Of a stretch of DNA of 64,000 nt, positions 17,796-27,518 are shown piece after piece. The translations under genes and the position numbers were made by a program. Each line of letters opens with the position of its first letter. The stretch's first letter is position 1. Origin of the DNA: Stenotrophomonas sp. 169. GTDB lineage: Bacteria > Pseudomonadota > Gammaproteobacteria > Xanthomonadales > Xanthomonadaceae. The notes beneath the pieces were generated by a model, which saw only the letters and a list, made by a program, of their open reading frames with translations, did not search any database and was not told the origin of the DNA. The DNA lies in the NCBI RefSeq assembly GCF_014621775.1, contig NZ_CP061204.1, positions 764,501 to 828,500 on the forward strand, given 5' to 3'.

Positions 17796-19724
17796 ATGCG
17801 TACCCCGTTCCTGCTCCTTCCGCTGGCCGTGGCCCTCGCCGCCGGCTGCTCCCAGGAGACCGCCGCGCCGGTCGCCACTCCCCCCGCGCAGAGCGCGCCG
17901 GCTGCCCCCGTGAACGCTGAAAACCGCAGCCACGACGAAAGCTCCTATGCCGAGCCGGACAAGGTCGTCATCAAGGACATCGCCCTCGACCTGAAGCTGG
18001 ATTTCGACAGCAAGCAGATCGGTGGCACCGCGACCTACACGCTGGAGTGGAAGAACAAGGACGCCAAGCAGCTGGTGCTGGACACGCGTGAGCTGGCCGT
18101 CGCCAAGGTCGAGGCCATCGCGGCCGATGGCGCGCGCAGCCCGCTGCCGTTCGTGTTGGCGCCCGTGGACAAGGTGTTCGGCAGCAAGCTGACCATCGAA
18201 ACCCCCACGCAGCCGACCAAGGTCGAAATCAGCTACCACACCGCACCGACTGCTTCGGGCCTGCAGTGGCTGGCGCCGTCGATGACCGAAGGCAAGAAGC
18301 TGCCTTTCATGTTCAGCCAGTCGCAGGCGATCCACGCGCGTTCGTGGGTGCCGCTGCAGGACACGCCGAGCGTTCGCTTCACCTACAGCGCGCACGTGGT
18401 CTCGCGCCCGGACGTGATGGTGCTGATGAGCGCCGACAACGACCCCAAGGCCGCGCGTGACGGTGATTACACCTTCAAGATGCCGCAGCCGATTCCGTCC
18501 TACCTGCTGGCGATCGCTGCGGGTGACCTGGTGTTCGAGCCGATTTCCGGCCGCTCCGGCGTGTGGGCCGAACCGACCATGGTCGGCAAGGCAGCGAAGG
18601 AGTTCGAGGACACCGAGAAAATGATCGGCGCCGCCGAAAAGCTGTACGGCGAGTACCGCTGGGGCCGCTACGACATGCTGGTGCTGCCGCCGTCGTTCCC
18701 GTTCGGCGGCATGGAAAACCCGCGCCTGACCTTCGCTACCCCGACCGTGATCGTGGGCGACAAGTCGCTGGTCTCGCTGGTCGCCCACGAACTGGCACAC
18801 AGCTGGTCGGGCAACCTGGTGACCAACGCCAGCTGGAAGGACATCTGGCTCAACGAAGGCTTTACCACCTACGTGCAGGGTCGCATCACCGAAGCGCTGT
18901 ATGGCAAGGAAATGGCCGAGATGGAGCGGCAGATCGACCAGACCGACCTGTTGGCCGAGGTGAAGGACATGAGCCCGGCCGACCAGGCGCTGGCCCTGCC
19001 GCCGCTGAACGAACGTGACCCGGACGAGGCGCTGAGCCAGGTTGCCTATGTAAAGGGGTCCTGGTTCCTGGAGTTCCTGGAACAGCGCTTCGGCCGTGAG
19101 GTGTTCGATCCCTTCCTGCGTGGCTGGTTCAACGACCATGCCTTCCAGAGCGCGAACACCGATCAGTTCGTCGACTATCTGAAGAAGAACCTGCTCGACA
19201 AGAAGCCCGGCGCCGTGACGGATGCCGAACTGAAGGCATGGCTCGACGAGCCGGGCATCCCGGCATTCGCGGCCAAGGCGCAGTCGCGCAACTTCAGCAA
19301 TGTCGATACCGCGCGCATTGCGTGGGAAGGTACCGGCAAGCTGCCCACCAACCAGCTGACCGCTGAATGGAGCACGCAGGAGTGGGTGCGTTTCATCGAC
19401 GGGCTGGGCGCGAAGCAGCCGCTGGACAAGCTCACCGCGCTGGACCGTGCCTTCAAGTTCACCGGTACGCCGAACGGTGAAATCGCCATGCGCTGGTACC
19501 CGCTGGCGATCCGCAGTGGCTACGCCGAGGCGACCCCGGCCGCCGCCGAGTTCATCGAGCGGGTGGGCCGTCGCAAGCTGATCATGCCGATCTACGCCGA
19601 ACTGGTGAAGACGCCGGAAGGTCTGGAGATTGCCAAGGCTGCCTTTGAAAAGGCCAAGCCGGGCTACCACCCGATCACCACCGGCTCGGTGCAGGACATG
19701 CTGTCCAAGGCCGAGGCCCAGTAA
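17796..19724 (+). CDS. M1-family metallo-aminopeptidase lipoprotein
   Basis: Zinc aminopeptidase similar to leukotriene-A4-hydrolase-type M1 peptidases, 642 residues. The lipobox LAAGC (Cys18) and a Pro/Ala-rich linker suggest a membrane-anchored periplasmic protein. The exopeptidase motif is GGMENPRL, with zinc site HELAH at 331-335 and the third ligand Glu in WLNEGFTTY 18 residues later. A C-terminal helical domain is present, as in LTA4H. It probably trims peptides in the periplasm. It is monocistronic, with a strong terminator directly after. Confidence 0.92.
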   Translation: MRTPFLLLPLAVALAAGCSQETAAPVATPPAQSAPAAPVNAENRSHDESSYAEPDKVVIKDIALDLKLDFDSKQIGGTATYTLEWKNKDAKQLVLDTRELAVAKVEAIAADGARSPLPFVLAPVDKVFGSKLTIETPTQPTKVEISYHTAPTASGLQWLAPSMTEGKKLPFMFSQSQAIHARSWVPLQDTPSVRFTYSAHVVSRPDVMVLMSADNDPKAARDGDYTFKMPQPIPSYLLAIAAGDLVFEPISGRSGVWAEPTMVGKAAKEFEDTEKMIGAAEKLYGEYRWGRYDMLVLPPSFPFGGMENPRLTFATPTVIVGDKSLVSLVAHELAHSWSGNLVTNASWKDIWLNEGFTTYVQGRITEALYGKEMAEMERQIDQTDLLAEVKDMSPADQALALPPLNERDPDEALSQVAYVKGSWFLEFLEQRFGREVFDPFLRGWFNDHAFQSANTDQFVDYLKKNLLDKKPGAVTDAELKAWLDEPGIPAFAAKAQSRNFSNVDTARIAWEGTGKLPTNQLTAEWSTQEWVRFIDGLGAKQPLDKLTALDRAFKFTGTPNGEIAMRWYPLAIRSGYAEATPAAAEFIERVGRRKLIMPIYAELVKTPEGLEIAKAAFEKAKPGYHPITTGSVQDMLSKAEAQ

Positions 19725-19731
19725 CACCGAA

Positions 19732-19765
19732 AGCGGGTGCCGACGTCGGTCGGCACCCGCTCTTG
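19732..19765 (+). terminator. Terminator of the M1 peptidase gene
   Basis: A 13-bp perfect stem (19732-19744 with 19749-19761), GTCG loop, followed by CTTG. The T-tract is short but the stem is very stable. Confidence 0.75.
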
Positions 19766-19780
19766 CTGGGGCGGGCGCGG

Positions 19781-19874
19781 TTGATGTTGCCATCGCGGCT
19801 GCCGCTGCCTTCGCCTTCTTGATTGCCGTTGCGGTCGCTGCTGCCGTTGCTGTCGCTGTCGCTGTTGCTGCTTG
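19781..19874 (+). repeat. Low-complexity GCTGTC/GCTGCC tract
   Basis: Imperfect hexamer repeats dominated by GTTGC, GCTGCC and GTCGCT. In one frame they read as about 28 Ala/Val residues stopped by a SMAG TAG. No start with a ribosome site was seen, so I treat it as a repeat and not a gene. Confidence 0.5.
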
Positions 19875-19928
19875 GTAGAGCCGACTTCAGTCGGCTTCCC
19901 GCCGCCAGCCGACTGAAGTCGGCTCTAC
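19875..19928. repeat. Inverted pair of SMAG elements
   Basis: Copies at 19875-19896 (plus) and 19907-19928 (minus), AGCCGAC type, 10 nt apart. Confidence 0.88.
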
Positions 19929-19960
19929 CAATGCCAACCAACCTCCTGCGCCGCTCGGGG

Positions 19961-20605
19961 CTAGACCGGCGTATGTTCCCGTGCGTTCAGCGCCAGGAAC
20001 ATGTCCACGCACTCTTCCATCAATCGCTGCTGCGCTTCCGGTGCCAGCGGCGCCTGCCCCATTGCCACCTGCGGCCAGAACGCAAACGCCTTCAGCATGC
20101 CTTGCAGCTGATGCGCGGCTTCAGCCGGCGAGGGCAGTGTGCGCAGCCGACCATCTGCTTGTGCCGCCCGCATCCAGGCGGTCAGCCCTTCTTCCTTCTC
20201 CGCCAGCCGCTCCATCATCGCCCGCGCGCGCTCCGGCGCATGCACCAGTTCGGCGATCGCCACCCGCGACAGGTCGATGAAACTCTCATCGGCCATCAGC
20301 CGCATCTTCCTTGCGGCGAATCCCAGCAGTTGCGGACGAAGCGGCTGGGCCGGCGCGTAGTCCGGCGCATCCAGATCTTGGCTGGCCTCCCACAGCTGCA
20401 ACAGGATGGCCGTGAACAGCTCGTCCTTGCTGGCGAAGTGGTTGTAGACCGTTCGCTTGGACACCTCTGCCGTGGCAGCGATCCGGTCCATGCTGGTGGC
20501 CGCGAACCCGAAGCTGCGGAACTCTGTCACCGCTGCCGCGAGGATGGCGGCGCGCTTGCGGTCGGTCAGGCGGGTAGGGCGGGTAGGGCGGGTATCGGCA
20601 CTCAT
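19961..20605 (-). CDS. TetR/AcrR-family regulator
   Basis: A DNA-binding repressor type of 214 residues. The helix-turn-helix is at about 36-57 (SMDRIAATAEVSKRTVYNHF), followed by a C-terminal domain of the AefR-like TetR class (LQGMLKAFAFWPQVAMGQ). The first residues, MSADTRPTRPTRLT, are encoded by a 9-bp tandem repeat that carries a G-quadruplex motif on the opposite strand. It is divergent from a metallo-beta-lactamase-fold hydrolase, with a large dyad between them, so it probably controls that gene and itself. The ligand is unknown. Confidence 0.88.
   Translation of the reverse strand: MSADTRPTRPTRLTDRKRAAILAAAVTEFRSFGFAATSMDRIAATAEVSKRTVYNHFASKDELFTAILLQLWEASQDLDAPDYAPAQPLRPQLLGFAARKMRLMADESFIDLSRVAIAELVHAPERARAMMERLAEKEEGLTAWMRAAQADGRLRTLPSPAEAAHQLQGMLKAFAFWPQVAMGQAPLAPEAQQRLMEECVDMFLALNAREHTPV
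20572..20592 (+). promoter_or_regulatory. G-quadruplex motif in the 5' end of the TetR gene
   Basis: Five GGG runs (20572-74, 20577-79, 20581-83, 20586-88, 20590-92) are separated by TA or C. This is a minimal-loop G4 motif on the strand complementary to the tetR mRNA. It arises from 9-bp repeats of CGGGTAGGG. Confidence 0.65.
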
Positions 20606-20615
20606 ACCGATATTT

Positions 20616-20665
20616 TACACCGTTCAGTTTACTTCCAACGAAATAGAAGTAGACTCTTCGGTGTA
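20616..20665. promoter_or_regulatory. 50-bp dyad, probable operator for the divergent TetR regulator
   Basis: Two nested inverted repeats share one centre (20640.5). The outer arms are TACACCG / CGGTGTA (20616-20622, 20659-20665). The inner arms are GTTTACTTC / GAAGTAGAC (20627-20635, 20646-20654), with one mismatch. The region lies between the tetR start (20605) and the hydrolase start (20735). Confidence 0.7.
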
Positions 20666-20734
20666 CTTTTCAGGGCAAGCCCGAATGACCCGCGCCTGCC
20701 GCGCTTCCTCCTCCTTTCTACGGTACTGATCGCC

Positions 20735-21769
20735 ATGACACTTGGCCTGCTGACCTGCGGCGCGCGTCCTGCCGCTTCCTACGAAGAATCTCCCCAGTAC
20801 CAGGATGGACGCTTCCACAATCCTGCGGGCAAGTCGTCGCTGGGATTTGTCGGCACCTTGGGGGTGCTCTGGCGCTTCATGGTGGACAAGCCCAAGGATG
20901 CCACCCCGCCCGCGCCGATTCCGGTGCATGCGTTGACCCGCCAGGACCTGCTGGACGCGCCGGACGACAGTCTGTGGAGGCTGGGACACTCCACCGTGCT
21001 GATGAAGCTGGATGGTCATTTCTGGCTGACCGACCCGGTTTTTTCAGAGCGCGCCTCGCCGATGTCGTTCATGGGGCCCAAGCGCTTCCATGCGCCACCG
21101 CTTGATATTGAAGCGCTGCCGCCGCTGACCGGCGTGATCATTTCCCATGACCACTACGACCACCTGGACCACGATGCCATCCGTGCGCTGGCGCCGAAGG
21201 TCGACCACTTCATCACCGCGCTGGGTGTGGGGGATCGATTGCGGGCGTGGGGCGTGCCCGCCGACAAGATCCAGCAGCTGGACTGGTGGCAGGAGACGCA
21301 GGTGCACGGTCTGAAGATCGCTGCCACGCCGGCACAGCATTTCTCCGGTCGTGGCGTGTCCGATGGCAACCGCACGTTGTGGGCGTCGTGGGTGATCGAC
21401 AGTGGACGCAAGCGCATTTTCTTCAGTGGTGACAGCGGCTACTTCGACGGCTTCGCCCAGATCGGCGAGCGGTACGGTCCGTTCGACCTGACGCTCGTCG
21501 AGACCGGCGCTTACGACGCCGACTGGGCCGACGTGCACATGCAGCCCGAACAGAGCCTGCAGGCGCATCTGGATGTCCGCGGCAAGGTGATGATGCCGAT
21601 CCACAACGGCACCTTCGACCTGGCGCTGCATCCGTGGACGGAACCCTTCGAGCGCATCACCGCGTTGGCGCAGGAACAGGGCGTGGTGCTGACGGCACCG
21701 CAGATGGGCGAGCGGTTGGATATCGGTGCACCGGCGCCATCCACCCAGTGGTGGCGACAAGTGCGGTAA
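20735..21769 (+). CDS. Metallo-beta-lactamase-fold hydrolase (UlaG/NAPE-PLD-like)
   Basis: Metal-dependent hydrolase of 344 residues from ATG 20735. The start is uncertain: the frame is open far upstream, no good ribosome site is visible, and the ATG gives a very short hydrophobic leader, MTLGLLTCGA, which could be a minimal lipoprotein signal. The class motifs are clear: LGHSTVLMKLDGHFWLTDPVF, the metal site His138-Asp-His140-Tyr-Asp142-His143 (SHDHYDHLD), IDSGRKRIFFSGDSGYF, and a late histidine in MPIHNGTFDLALH. This pattern matches NAPE-hydrolysing phospholipase D and UlaG relatives; the substrate is unknown. It is divergent from a TetR regulator. Confidence 0.85.
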   Translation: MTLGLLTCGARPAASYEESPQYQDGRFHNPAGKSSLGFVGTLGVLWRFMVDKPKDATPPAPIPVHALTRQDLLDAPDDSLWRLGHSTVLMKLDGHFWLTDPVFSERASPMSFMGPKRFHAPPLDIEALPPLTGVIISHDHYDHLDHDAIRALAPKVDHFITALGVGDRLRAWGVPADKIQQLDWWQETQVHGLKIAATPAQHFSGRGVSDGNRTLWASWVIDSGRKRIFFSGDSGYFDGFAQIGERYGPFDLTLVETGAYDADWADVHMQPEQSLQAHLDVRGKVMMPIHNGTFDLALHPWTEPFERITALAQEQGVVLTAPQMGERLDIGAPAPSTQWWRQVR

Positions 21770-21799
21770 CGCGGCAGGGAACGGGTAGGTGGCCAGGGG

Positions 21800-21899
21800 G
21801 ATCGTTGGACCGGTGGATCGCTCGACGGGTGGATCGGCGGATCGCTCGACGGGTGGATCGGCGGATCGTTCGACGGTGGATCGGTGGATCGTTCGACCG
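21800..21899 (+). repeat. Tandem repeat with 23-24 bp period
   Basis: Units begin GATCG(C/T)TCGACGG. Two are exact 24-mers (21816-21839, 21840-21863) and one is a 23-bp variant (21864-21886), flanked by partial units. It directly abuts a SMAG cluster, 30 nt after the hydrolase stop. Confidence 0.8.
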
Positions 21900-21987
21900 G
21901 TAGAGCCGACTTCAGTCGGCTTGCCTGCAGCCGACTGAAGTCGGCTCTACCACGGCAGGAGATGCAGCCGACTGAAGTCGGCTCTAC
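21900..21987. repeat. Three SMAG elements
   Basis: Copies at 21900-21921 (plus), 21929-21950 (minus) and 21966-21987 (minus), all AGCCGAC type. They end 33 nt before the next gene. Confidence 0.88.
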
Positions 21988-22020
21988 AGTAGGGGTTCAA
22001 CGACCACACGCGGAGCCTGC

Positions 22021-22749
22021 ATGAAACACCTGATTCTCGTTGCCACCTGCGCGCTGGCGCTGGTCGCCTGTAGCGACCCGGAGGCCGAGCGCCAGGCGCA
22101 GCAGGCGGCGGCCGCCGCCGCCCAGGCGCAGAAGGAAACCAAGGCCGACGAGGTCGCCAAGCAGTACGACACCGCCGTGGCAGCGCAGGAATGGGAGCGG
22201 GCACGCATCCACGGCGGGTCATTGCTGGATGTCTACAAAGGAACGGCCGCGGCTGCTCGCATCGAAGCGGGATTCGCTGACGTGAAGGCCAAGGCCGACG
22301 AAGCGCGCGACCTGCGCCGGATGCAGGCGCTGTGGCAGTACAACCAGATTCCCGTTGGCACCAAGGGAACGCAGCGGTCCGCATCGATCTACGGCAAGGA
22401 GCGCGTCGACGTCGACGGAAGTGGCCCCAAGCCGGTGCAGTTGGTCTTCCGCGATCATCCGGAGTGGAAGCGGCACGCGTACCTGGTGCTGCAGGCCGGT
22501 GATTTCCGTTGCCCCGGCGGCTGCAAGGTGCAGGTCAGCGTGGACGGTGGAACCCCGCGCGCGATGGCCGCATGGCGTCCGGACACCGATGAGGCAATCG
22601 CCATGTTCATCACCGACAACGCCGCGCTGTGGAAGCTGGCGCGTCAGGCCAAGGCAATCAGCATCGAGTTCCCGGTGAAGGCCGGTGGTACGCGCACGGC
22701 CGTCTTTGAAACCGGCGGCCTGGATGCGAGCCAGATGCCGTGGAAATGA
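22021..22749 (+). CDS. Lipoprotein of unknown function
   Basis: 242 residues. Signal MKHLILVATCALALVAC with lipobox LVAC places the lipidated cysteine at residue 17. A charged Ala/Gln-rich helix (about 22-60) follows. The rest is a globular beta-rich domain with a cysteine pair in GDFRCPGGCKVQVSVDGG and the closing segment GGLDASQMPWK. I do not recognise the family. The stop overlaps the next gene, a HAD phosphatase, so the two are probably co-translated. Confidence 0.8.
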   Translation: MKHLILVATCALALVACSDPEAERQAQQAAAAAAQAQKETKADEVAKQYDTAVAAQEWERARIHGGSLLDVYKGTAAAARIEAGFADVKAKADEARDLRRMQALWQYNQIPVGTKGTQRSASIYGKERVDVDGSGPKPVQLVFRDHPEWKRHAYLVLQAGDFRCPGGCKVQVSVDGGTPRAMAAWRPDTDEAIAMFITDNAALWKLARQAKAISIEFPVKAGGTRTAVFETGGLDASQMPWK

Positions 22750-23366
22750 TGCAGCCGATGCCGCCGGCCAGCTATGCCGTTCTTTCGGGCGTGCGTCATT
22801 GGATATTCGACCTGGACGGCACGCTGACCGTGGCCGTGCACGATTTCGCCGCCATCAAGCGCGCGCTGGACATAGCCGCGCATGAAGACATCATCGAGCA
22901 TCTGGTTGCACTGCCCGACGAGGATGAGCGGGCCAAGCGCGCCTGGCTTTTCGATCATGAGCGTGAGCTGGCGCTGGGCGCGCAGGCGGCCATCGGCGCG
23001 GTGGCGTTACTGCGCGCGCTGCATGGGCGTGGCTGCGAGCTTGGCATCCTGACCCGGAATGATCATGCGGTGGCCAAGCTGACATTGGAAGCGATCGGGG
23101 TGGCCGATCTGTTCGCCGATGATCACATCATCGGTCGCGATGAGGCCGACCCCAAGCCGTCGCCGGCCGGCATCGTGTATCACCTGCAGCGCTGGGGTGT
23201 CGAAGCGGCACAGGTGGCGATGGTGGGGGATCACCGCATGGACCTGGCGGCGGGACGTGCTGCGGGCACGCAGACGGTGCTGGTCAATACACCGGGTGAC
23301 CCATGGCCTGGGATGGCAGACTGGCGTTTCGCGGACTGCGCGGCGCTGCAGTCGGCGTGGCGGTGA
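22746..23366 (+). CDS. HAD-superfamily hydrolase (phosphoglycolate phosphatase-like)
   Basis: Mg-dependent phosphatase with a Rossmann-like HAD fold, about 206 residues. Motif I is FDLDGTLT with nucleophile Asp22 and Asp24. Motif II is the Thr in ILTRNDH, motif III the Lys in DPKPSPAGIVYHL, and motif IV GDHRMDLAAGRAAGT. A small helical cap sits between motifs I and II, as in subclass IA. Two ATGs (22746, 22749) overlap the lipoprotein stop; another at 22740 is possible. The substrate is not predictable. Confidence 0.87.
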   Translation: MMQPMPPASYAVLSGVRHWIFDLDGTLTVAVHDFAAIKRALDIAAHEDIIEHLVALPDEDERAKRAWLFDHERELALGAQAAIGAVALLRALHGRGCELGILTRNDHAVAKLTLEAIGVADLFADDHIIGRDEADPKPSPAGIVYHLQRWGVEAAQVAMVGDHRMDLAAGRAAGTQTVLVNTPGDPWPGMADWRFADCAALQSAWR

Positions 23367-23367
23367 G

Positions 23368-23530
23368 GTAGAGCCGACTTCAGTCGGCTGCGGTTCGCGA
23401 TTGCTGTCAGCCGACTGAAGTCGGCTCTACCTTGGGGGTTCGTGATTGCTGGTAGCCGACTGAAGTCGGCTCTACCTGGGGAACGGTGGTGGGGCTGCCG
23501 CTGCGCTCGCCGAGCATGGCTCGGCGCTAC
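23368..23530. repeat. Cluster of four SMAG elements
   Basis: Copies at 23368-23389 (plus), 23409-23430, 23454-23475 and 23509-23530 (minus). The third begins GGTAG as well as ending CTACC, so it has the terminal tetramer on both sides. The cluster fills the gap between convergent HAD and kinase genes. Confidence 0.87.
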
Positions 23531-23560
23531 CCGGCGAATGCGGCGCAGCGCCCCTCGGCG

Positions 23561-24499
23561 TCAGACGTTCAGTGCGTAACCGAACTGCTGCTTGAACTGC
23601 TCGTTGAACTCGTCGAAGGTGAAACGCTGGTTCTGCGTGCCCGGGTGCTCCACCTTCAGCGCGCCCATCAGGTTGCCCATGCGGCCGATGGTCAGCCAGT
23701 CGAAACCCTTCTGGATGCCGTAGATCAGGCCGGCACGGAAGGCGTCGCCGCAACCGGTCGGGTCCACTACGCGGCGCTCGTGCGCAGGCGGGATGTCGTA
23801 GCTCTTTTCAGGGGTGTGGATGACCGCACCCTTGGGGCCGCGCGTGGTGATGTAGGCCTGTACGCGGCTGACGATTTCCTTCTCGTCCCAGCCGGTGCGT
23901 TCCTGCAGCAGGTTCGACTCGTAATCGTTGACCACCACGTAATCCGCCTGCTCGATGAACGTGCGCAGCTCCGGACCGTTGAACAGCGGCATGGCCTGGC
24001 CGGGATCGAAGATGAAGGGCACGCCGTCTTCGTGGAACTCCAGCGCGTTCTGGATCATGCCTTCGCGGCCATCCGGGCCGACCAGGCCCAGGCTGACGCC
24101 CGGCACGTCGCGCACATGGTTTTCATACGAACGCATCATCGCGCCGGGATGGAAGGCGGTGATCTGGTTGTTGTCGTGGTCGGTGGTGATGAAAGCCTGC
24201 GGGGTGAACAGCTCGTCGATCACGCGTACCCGGGACAGGTCGATGCCCAGTGCATCGAAATGTTCACGATAGGGGCCGAAATCGGTGCCCACCGTGCCCA
24301 TCGGGATCGGCTCGCCGCCCAGCAGGTGCAGGTTGTAGGCGATGTTGCCGGCGCAGCCGCCGAACTCGCGGCGCATGCGCGGCACCAGGAACGACACATT
24401 CAGGATGTGCACCTTGTCCGGCAGGATGTGATTCTTGAACTGGTCCGGGAACACCATGATGGTGTCGAAGGCAAGAGAACCACAGATCAAAGCGGACAT
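23561..24499 (-). CDS. PfkB-family kinase, adenosine-kinase-like
   Basis: Ribokinase-fold kinase of 312 residues from ATG 24499; an upstream in-frame ATG at 24583 would add 28 residues of no family character. PfkB signature 1 is REFGGCAGNIAYNLHLLG (about 44-61). Signature 2 is VVDPTGCGDAFRAGLIYG, with catalytic Asp252. The CAGNIAYNL variant and overall length resemble bacterial adenosine kinases and sugar kinases annotated in xanthomonads. It phosphorylates a nucleoside or sugar; purine salvage is the best guess. Confidence 0.87.
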   Translation of the reverse strand: MSALICGSLAFDTIMVFPDQFKNHILPDKVHILNVSFLVPRMRREFGGCAGNIAYNLHLLGGEPIPMGTVGTDFGPYREHFDALGIDLSRVRVIDELFTPQAFITTDHDNNQITAFHPGAMMRSYENHVRDVPGVSLGLVGPDGREGMIQNALEFHEDGVPFIFDPGQAMPLFNGPELRTFIEQADYVVVNDYESNLLQERTGWDEKEIVSRVQAYITTRGPKGAVIHTPEKSYDIPPAHERRVVDPTGCGDAFRAGLIYGIQKGFDWLTIGRMGNLMGALKVEHPGTQNQRFTFDEFNEQFKQQFGYALNV

Positions 24500-24718
24500 C
24501 GATGTAAGCCTATGCGGGAATGGGTGGAGTGCGTGCCGCAGGGCGGGCAGGCAAACGGCGCCCGTGGGCGCCCGACGGCGCAAAGGTTACCGGCTGGAGC
24601 GGCGTAAGGGTAGCGCCGGACGGTGCGGGGCGCGCTGTCGTCCGCTGTGGCACCACGCGGCGGCGGCGAGGAGTACGATGGTTGCCAAACCTGTACCAAT
24701 CCAGCCGAAAGCCTCTGA

Positions 24719-25894
<1,176 letters not shown>

Positions 25895-26015
25895 GCCCGG
25901 CCGGCTTGTCGTGAGCGCCGCGCCCTTCCGGCGTGCGGCCTGCCTGCATGGCAGACCGGCACCGGCGGGGCGCCGTCGTGTTTCCTTCCCGATTCTTTTC
26001 TGCTGAAGCTGCATC

Positions 26016-27035
26016 GTGCCGCCCTACGCCGGACCCCCCATTGCTTCCCGCTCCGGCGATGCCGCGAGCCCGCTGCGGCTGCTCACCTACCTCGTGCTGG
26101 CGATCACCCTGATCGTGCTGGACGACCAGGCGGGCTGGCTGGCGCGCCTGCGCGAGCAGGCCAATGTGCTGGTGCAGCCGGCGTGGAACCTGGCGGGCCT
26201 GCCCGGGCGGCTGGGCAACCAGGTGCGCGACAATGCGGCCAGCCATGGTCAGCTGGTGGCGGAGAACCGGCAGCTGCGCAACAGCCTGCTGGTGGCGAAT
26301 GCGCGGCTCACCCGGCTGCAGACCGCTGCCCTGGACAACGCGCAGTTGCGCGAACTGTTGAACGTCGCCGAGCGCAGCGGGCTGGATGTGCAGCTGGCGC
26401 CGATCCTGGATATCGACCTGGACCCGGTGAAACAGCGCCTGGTACTGGCGGCTGGCACCCGTGAGGGCGTGCACGTAGGTCAGGCGGTGATCGATGCCGG
26501 CGGCCTGATGGGGCAGGTGATCAGCGTGACCGGCAGCACCTCCACCGTGCTGCTGCTGACCGACCCGGACCACGCGGTGCCGGTGACGGTGGCGCGCAAC
26601 GGCGTGCGGCTGATCGTCTATGGCCGTGGCGACACGCTGGAGCTGCGTGACATTCCGCTGAGTGCCGGGGTGGAAGTGGGCGATGAGATCGTCACTTCTG
26701 GACTGGGCGGACGGTTCCCGGTGGGATTCCCGGTCGGCACCATCGCGGCGCTGCGCCCGGACGACACCCACGCCTTCCTGGTGGGTGAACTGAAGCCGGC
26801 CGCCGCGCTGGATCGCGGCCGCGACGTGCTGCTGCTGCGGCCCGGTTCGCCGATCCGCATCCCGCCAACGCCGACGCCGACGCCCCCGGTCAACGCGGAC
26901 GCGGCTTCGGTAGCGCCGAGCCATGCTCGGCGGGCACCCCCCGACGCAGCCACGACGGCTGACGGCCAGCGGCCGTCACTACCAGGCAACGCATCGCCAC
27001 CGCCGACCGCCCCCACGACGGAGACACGCCCGTGA
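26016..27035 (+). CDS. mreC: MreC, elongasome scaffold, with a SMAG-encoded C-terminal tail
   Basis: Bitopic inner-membrane protein that links MreB to PBP2. 339 residues from GTG 26016; no ATG fits. A membrane helix near 21-38 is followed by a coiled coil (about 60-115) and the beta-domain with GLMGQVISV, VLLLTDPDHAVPV and GLGGRFPVGFPVG. The folded part ends near DVLLLRP (about 273). The remaining Pro/Ala-rich tail of roughly 60 residues spans two SMAG elements read through in frame, giving VAPSHARR and DGQRPSLPG. The GTGA junction overlaps mreD. Confidence 0.95.
   Translation: MPPYAGPPIASRSGDAASPLRLLTYLVLAITLIVLDDQAGWLARLREQANVLVQPAWNLAGLPGRLGNQVRDNAASHGQLVAENRQLRNSLLVANARLTRLQTAALDNAQLRELLNVAERSGLDVQLAPILDIDLDPVKQRLVLAAGTREGVHVGQAVIDAGGLMGQVISVTGSTSTVLLLTDPDHAVPVTVARNGVRLIVYGRGDTLELRDIPLSAGVEVGDEIVTSGLGGRFPVGFPVGTIAALRPDDTHAFLVGELKPAAALDRGRDVLLLRPGSPIRIPPTPTPTPPVNADAASVAPSHARRAPPDAATTADGQRPSLPGNASPPPTAPTTETRP
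26910..26982. repeat. Two SMAG elements inside the mreC coding region
   Basis: A plus copy 26910-26931 (GCCGAG type) and a minus copy 26961-26982 (ACGGCC type). Both are translated as part of the MreC tail. Confidence 0.88.
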
Positions 27036-27517
27036 GCCGCCTGCGCGACAACCGCTGGGTGCTGCCGGTCAGCGTGATCGCCGCCCTGATGCTGGGGTTG
27101 CTGCCGTTGCCACCGTTCCTGCAGCCATTGCGCCCTTATTGGCTGGCCCTGGTGCTGGCTTACTGGGTCATTGAAGCCCCTGAACGGGTCGGGCTGGGCG
27201 TAGCCTTCGCCAGCGGCGTCGTCGCCGATTTCCTCTATGGCGGCGTGCTGGGCGAGCAGGCGCTGCGCCTGGTGATCCTGGCTTTCATCCTGCAACGCTT
27301 CCGTGCGCGCATCCGGTTCTTCCCGATGTCGCAGCAGATCCTCGCCATCGGCGGCCTGCTGTTCAACGACCGCATCGTCAGCGCCGTGGTGCACATCGTG
27401 GTCGGCGAGCCGACCCTGCCGTGGGCCTATTGGTGGGCCCCGTTGCTGGGCATGGCGTTGTGGCCGCTGGTGTTCGTGCTGCTGGACGCCGTGCGATTCG
27501 GACGGCGCGGGCGCTGA
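27032..27517 (+). CDS. mreD: MreD, rod-shape membrane protein
   Basis: Integral inner-membrane elongasome component of 161 residues with about five to six hydrophobic helices. Family features include PLPPFLQPLRPYWLALVLAYWVI, GVVADFLYGGVLGEQAL and the final basic RFGRRGR. Translation starts at GTG 27032, overlapping the mreC stop by 4 nt. mrdA follows 1 nt after its stop. Confidence 0.95.
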   Translation: MSRLRDNRWVLPVSVIAALMLGLLPLPPFLQPLRPYWLALVLAYWVIEAPERVGLGVAFASGVVADFLYGGVLGEQALRLVILAFILQRFRARIRFFPMSQQILAIGGLLFNDRIVSAVVHIVVGEPTLPWAYWWAPLLGMALWPLVFVLLDAVRFGRRGR

Positions 27518-27518
27518 C

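Noticed and set aside
17772..19793. Minus-strand open frame covering the M1 peptidase gene
   Set aside because: The plus-strand product has complete catalytic motifs; the antisense product has none.
19781..19874. Ala/Val-rich short open frame
   Set aside because: Pure hexamer repeat without a start signal; treated as low-complexity DNA.
19823..20734. Long N-terminal extension of the MBL-fold hydrolase
   Set aside because: It would overlap the whole TetR gene and the dyad and encode no recognisable domain.
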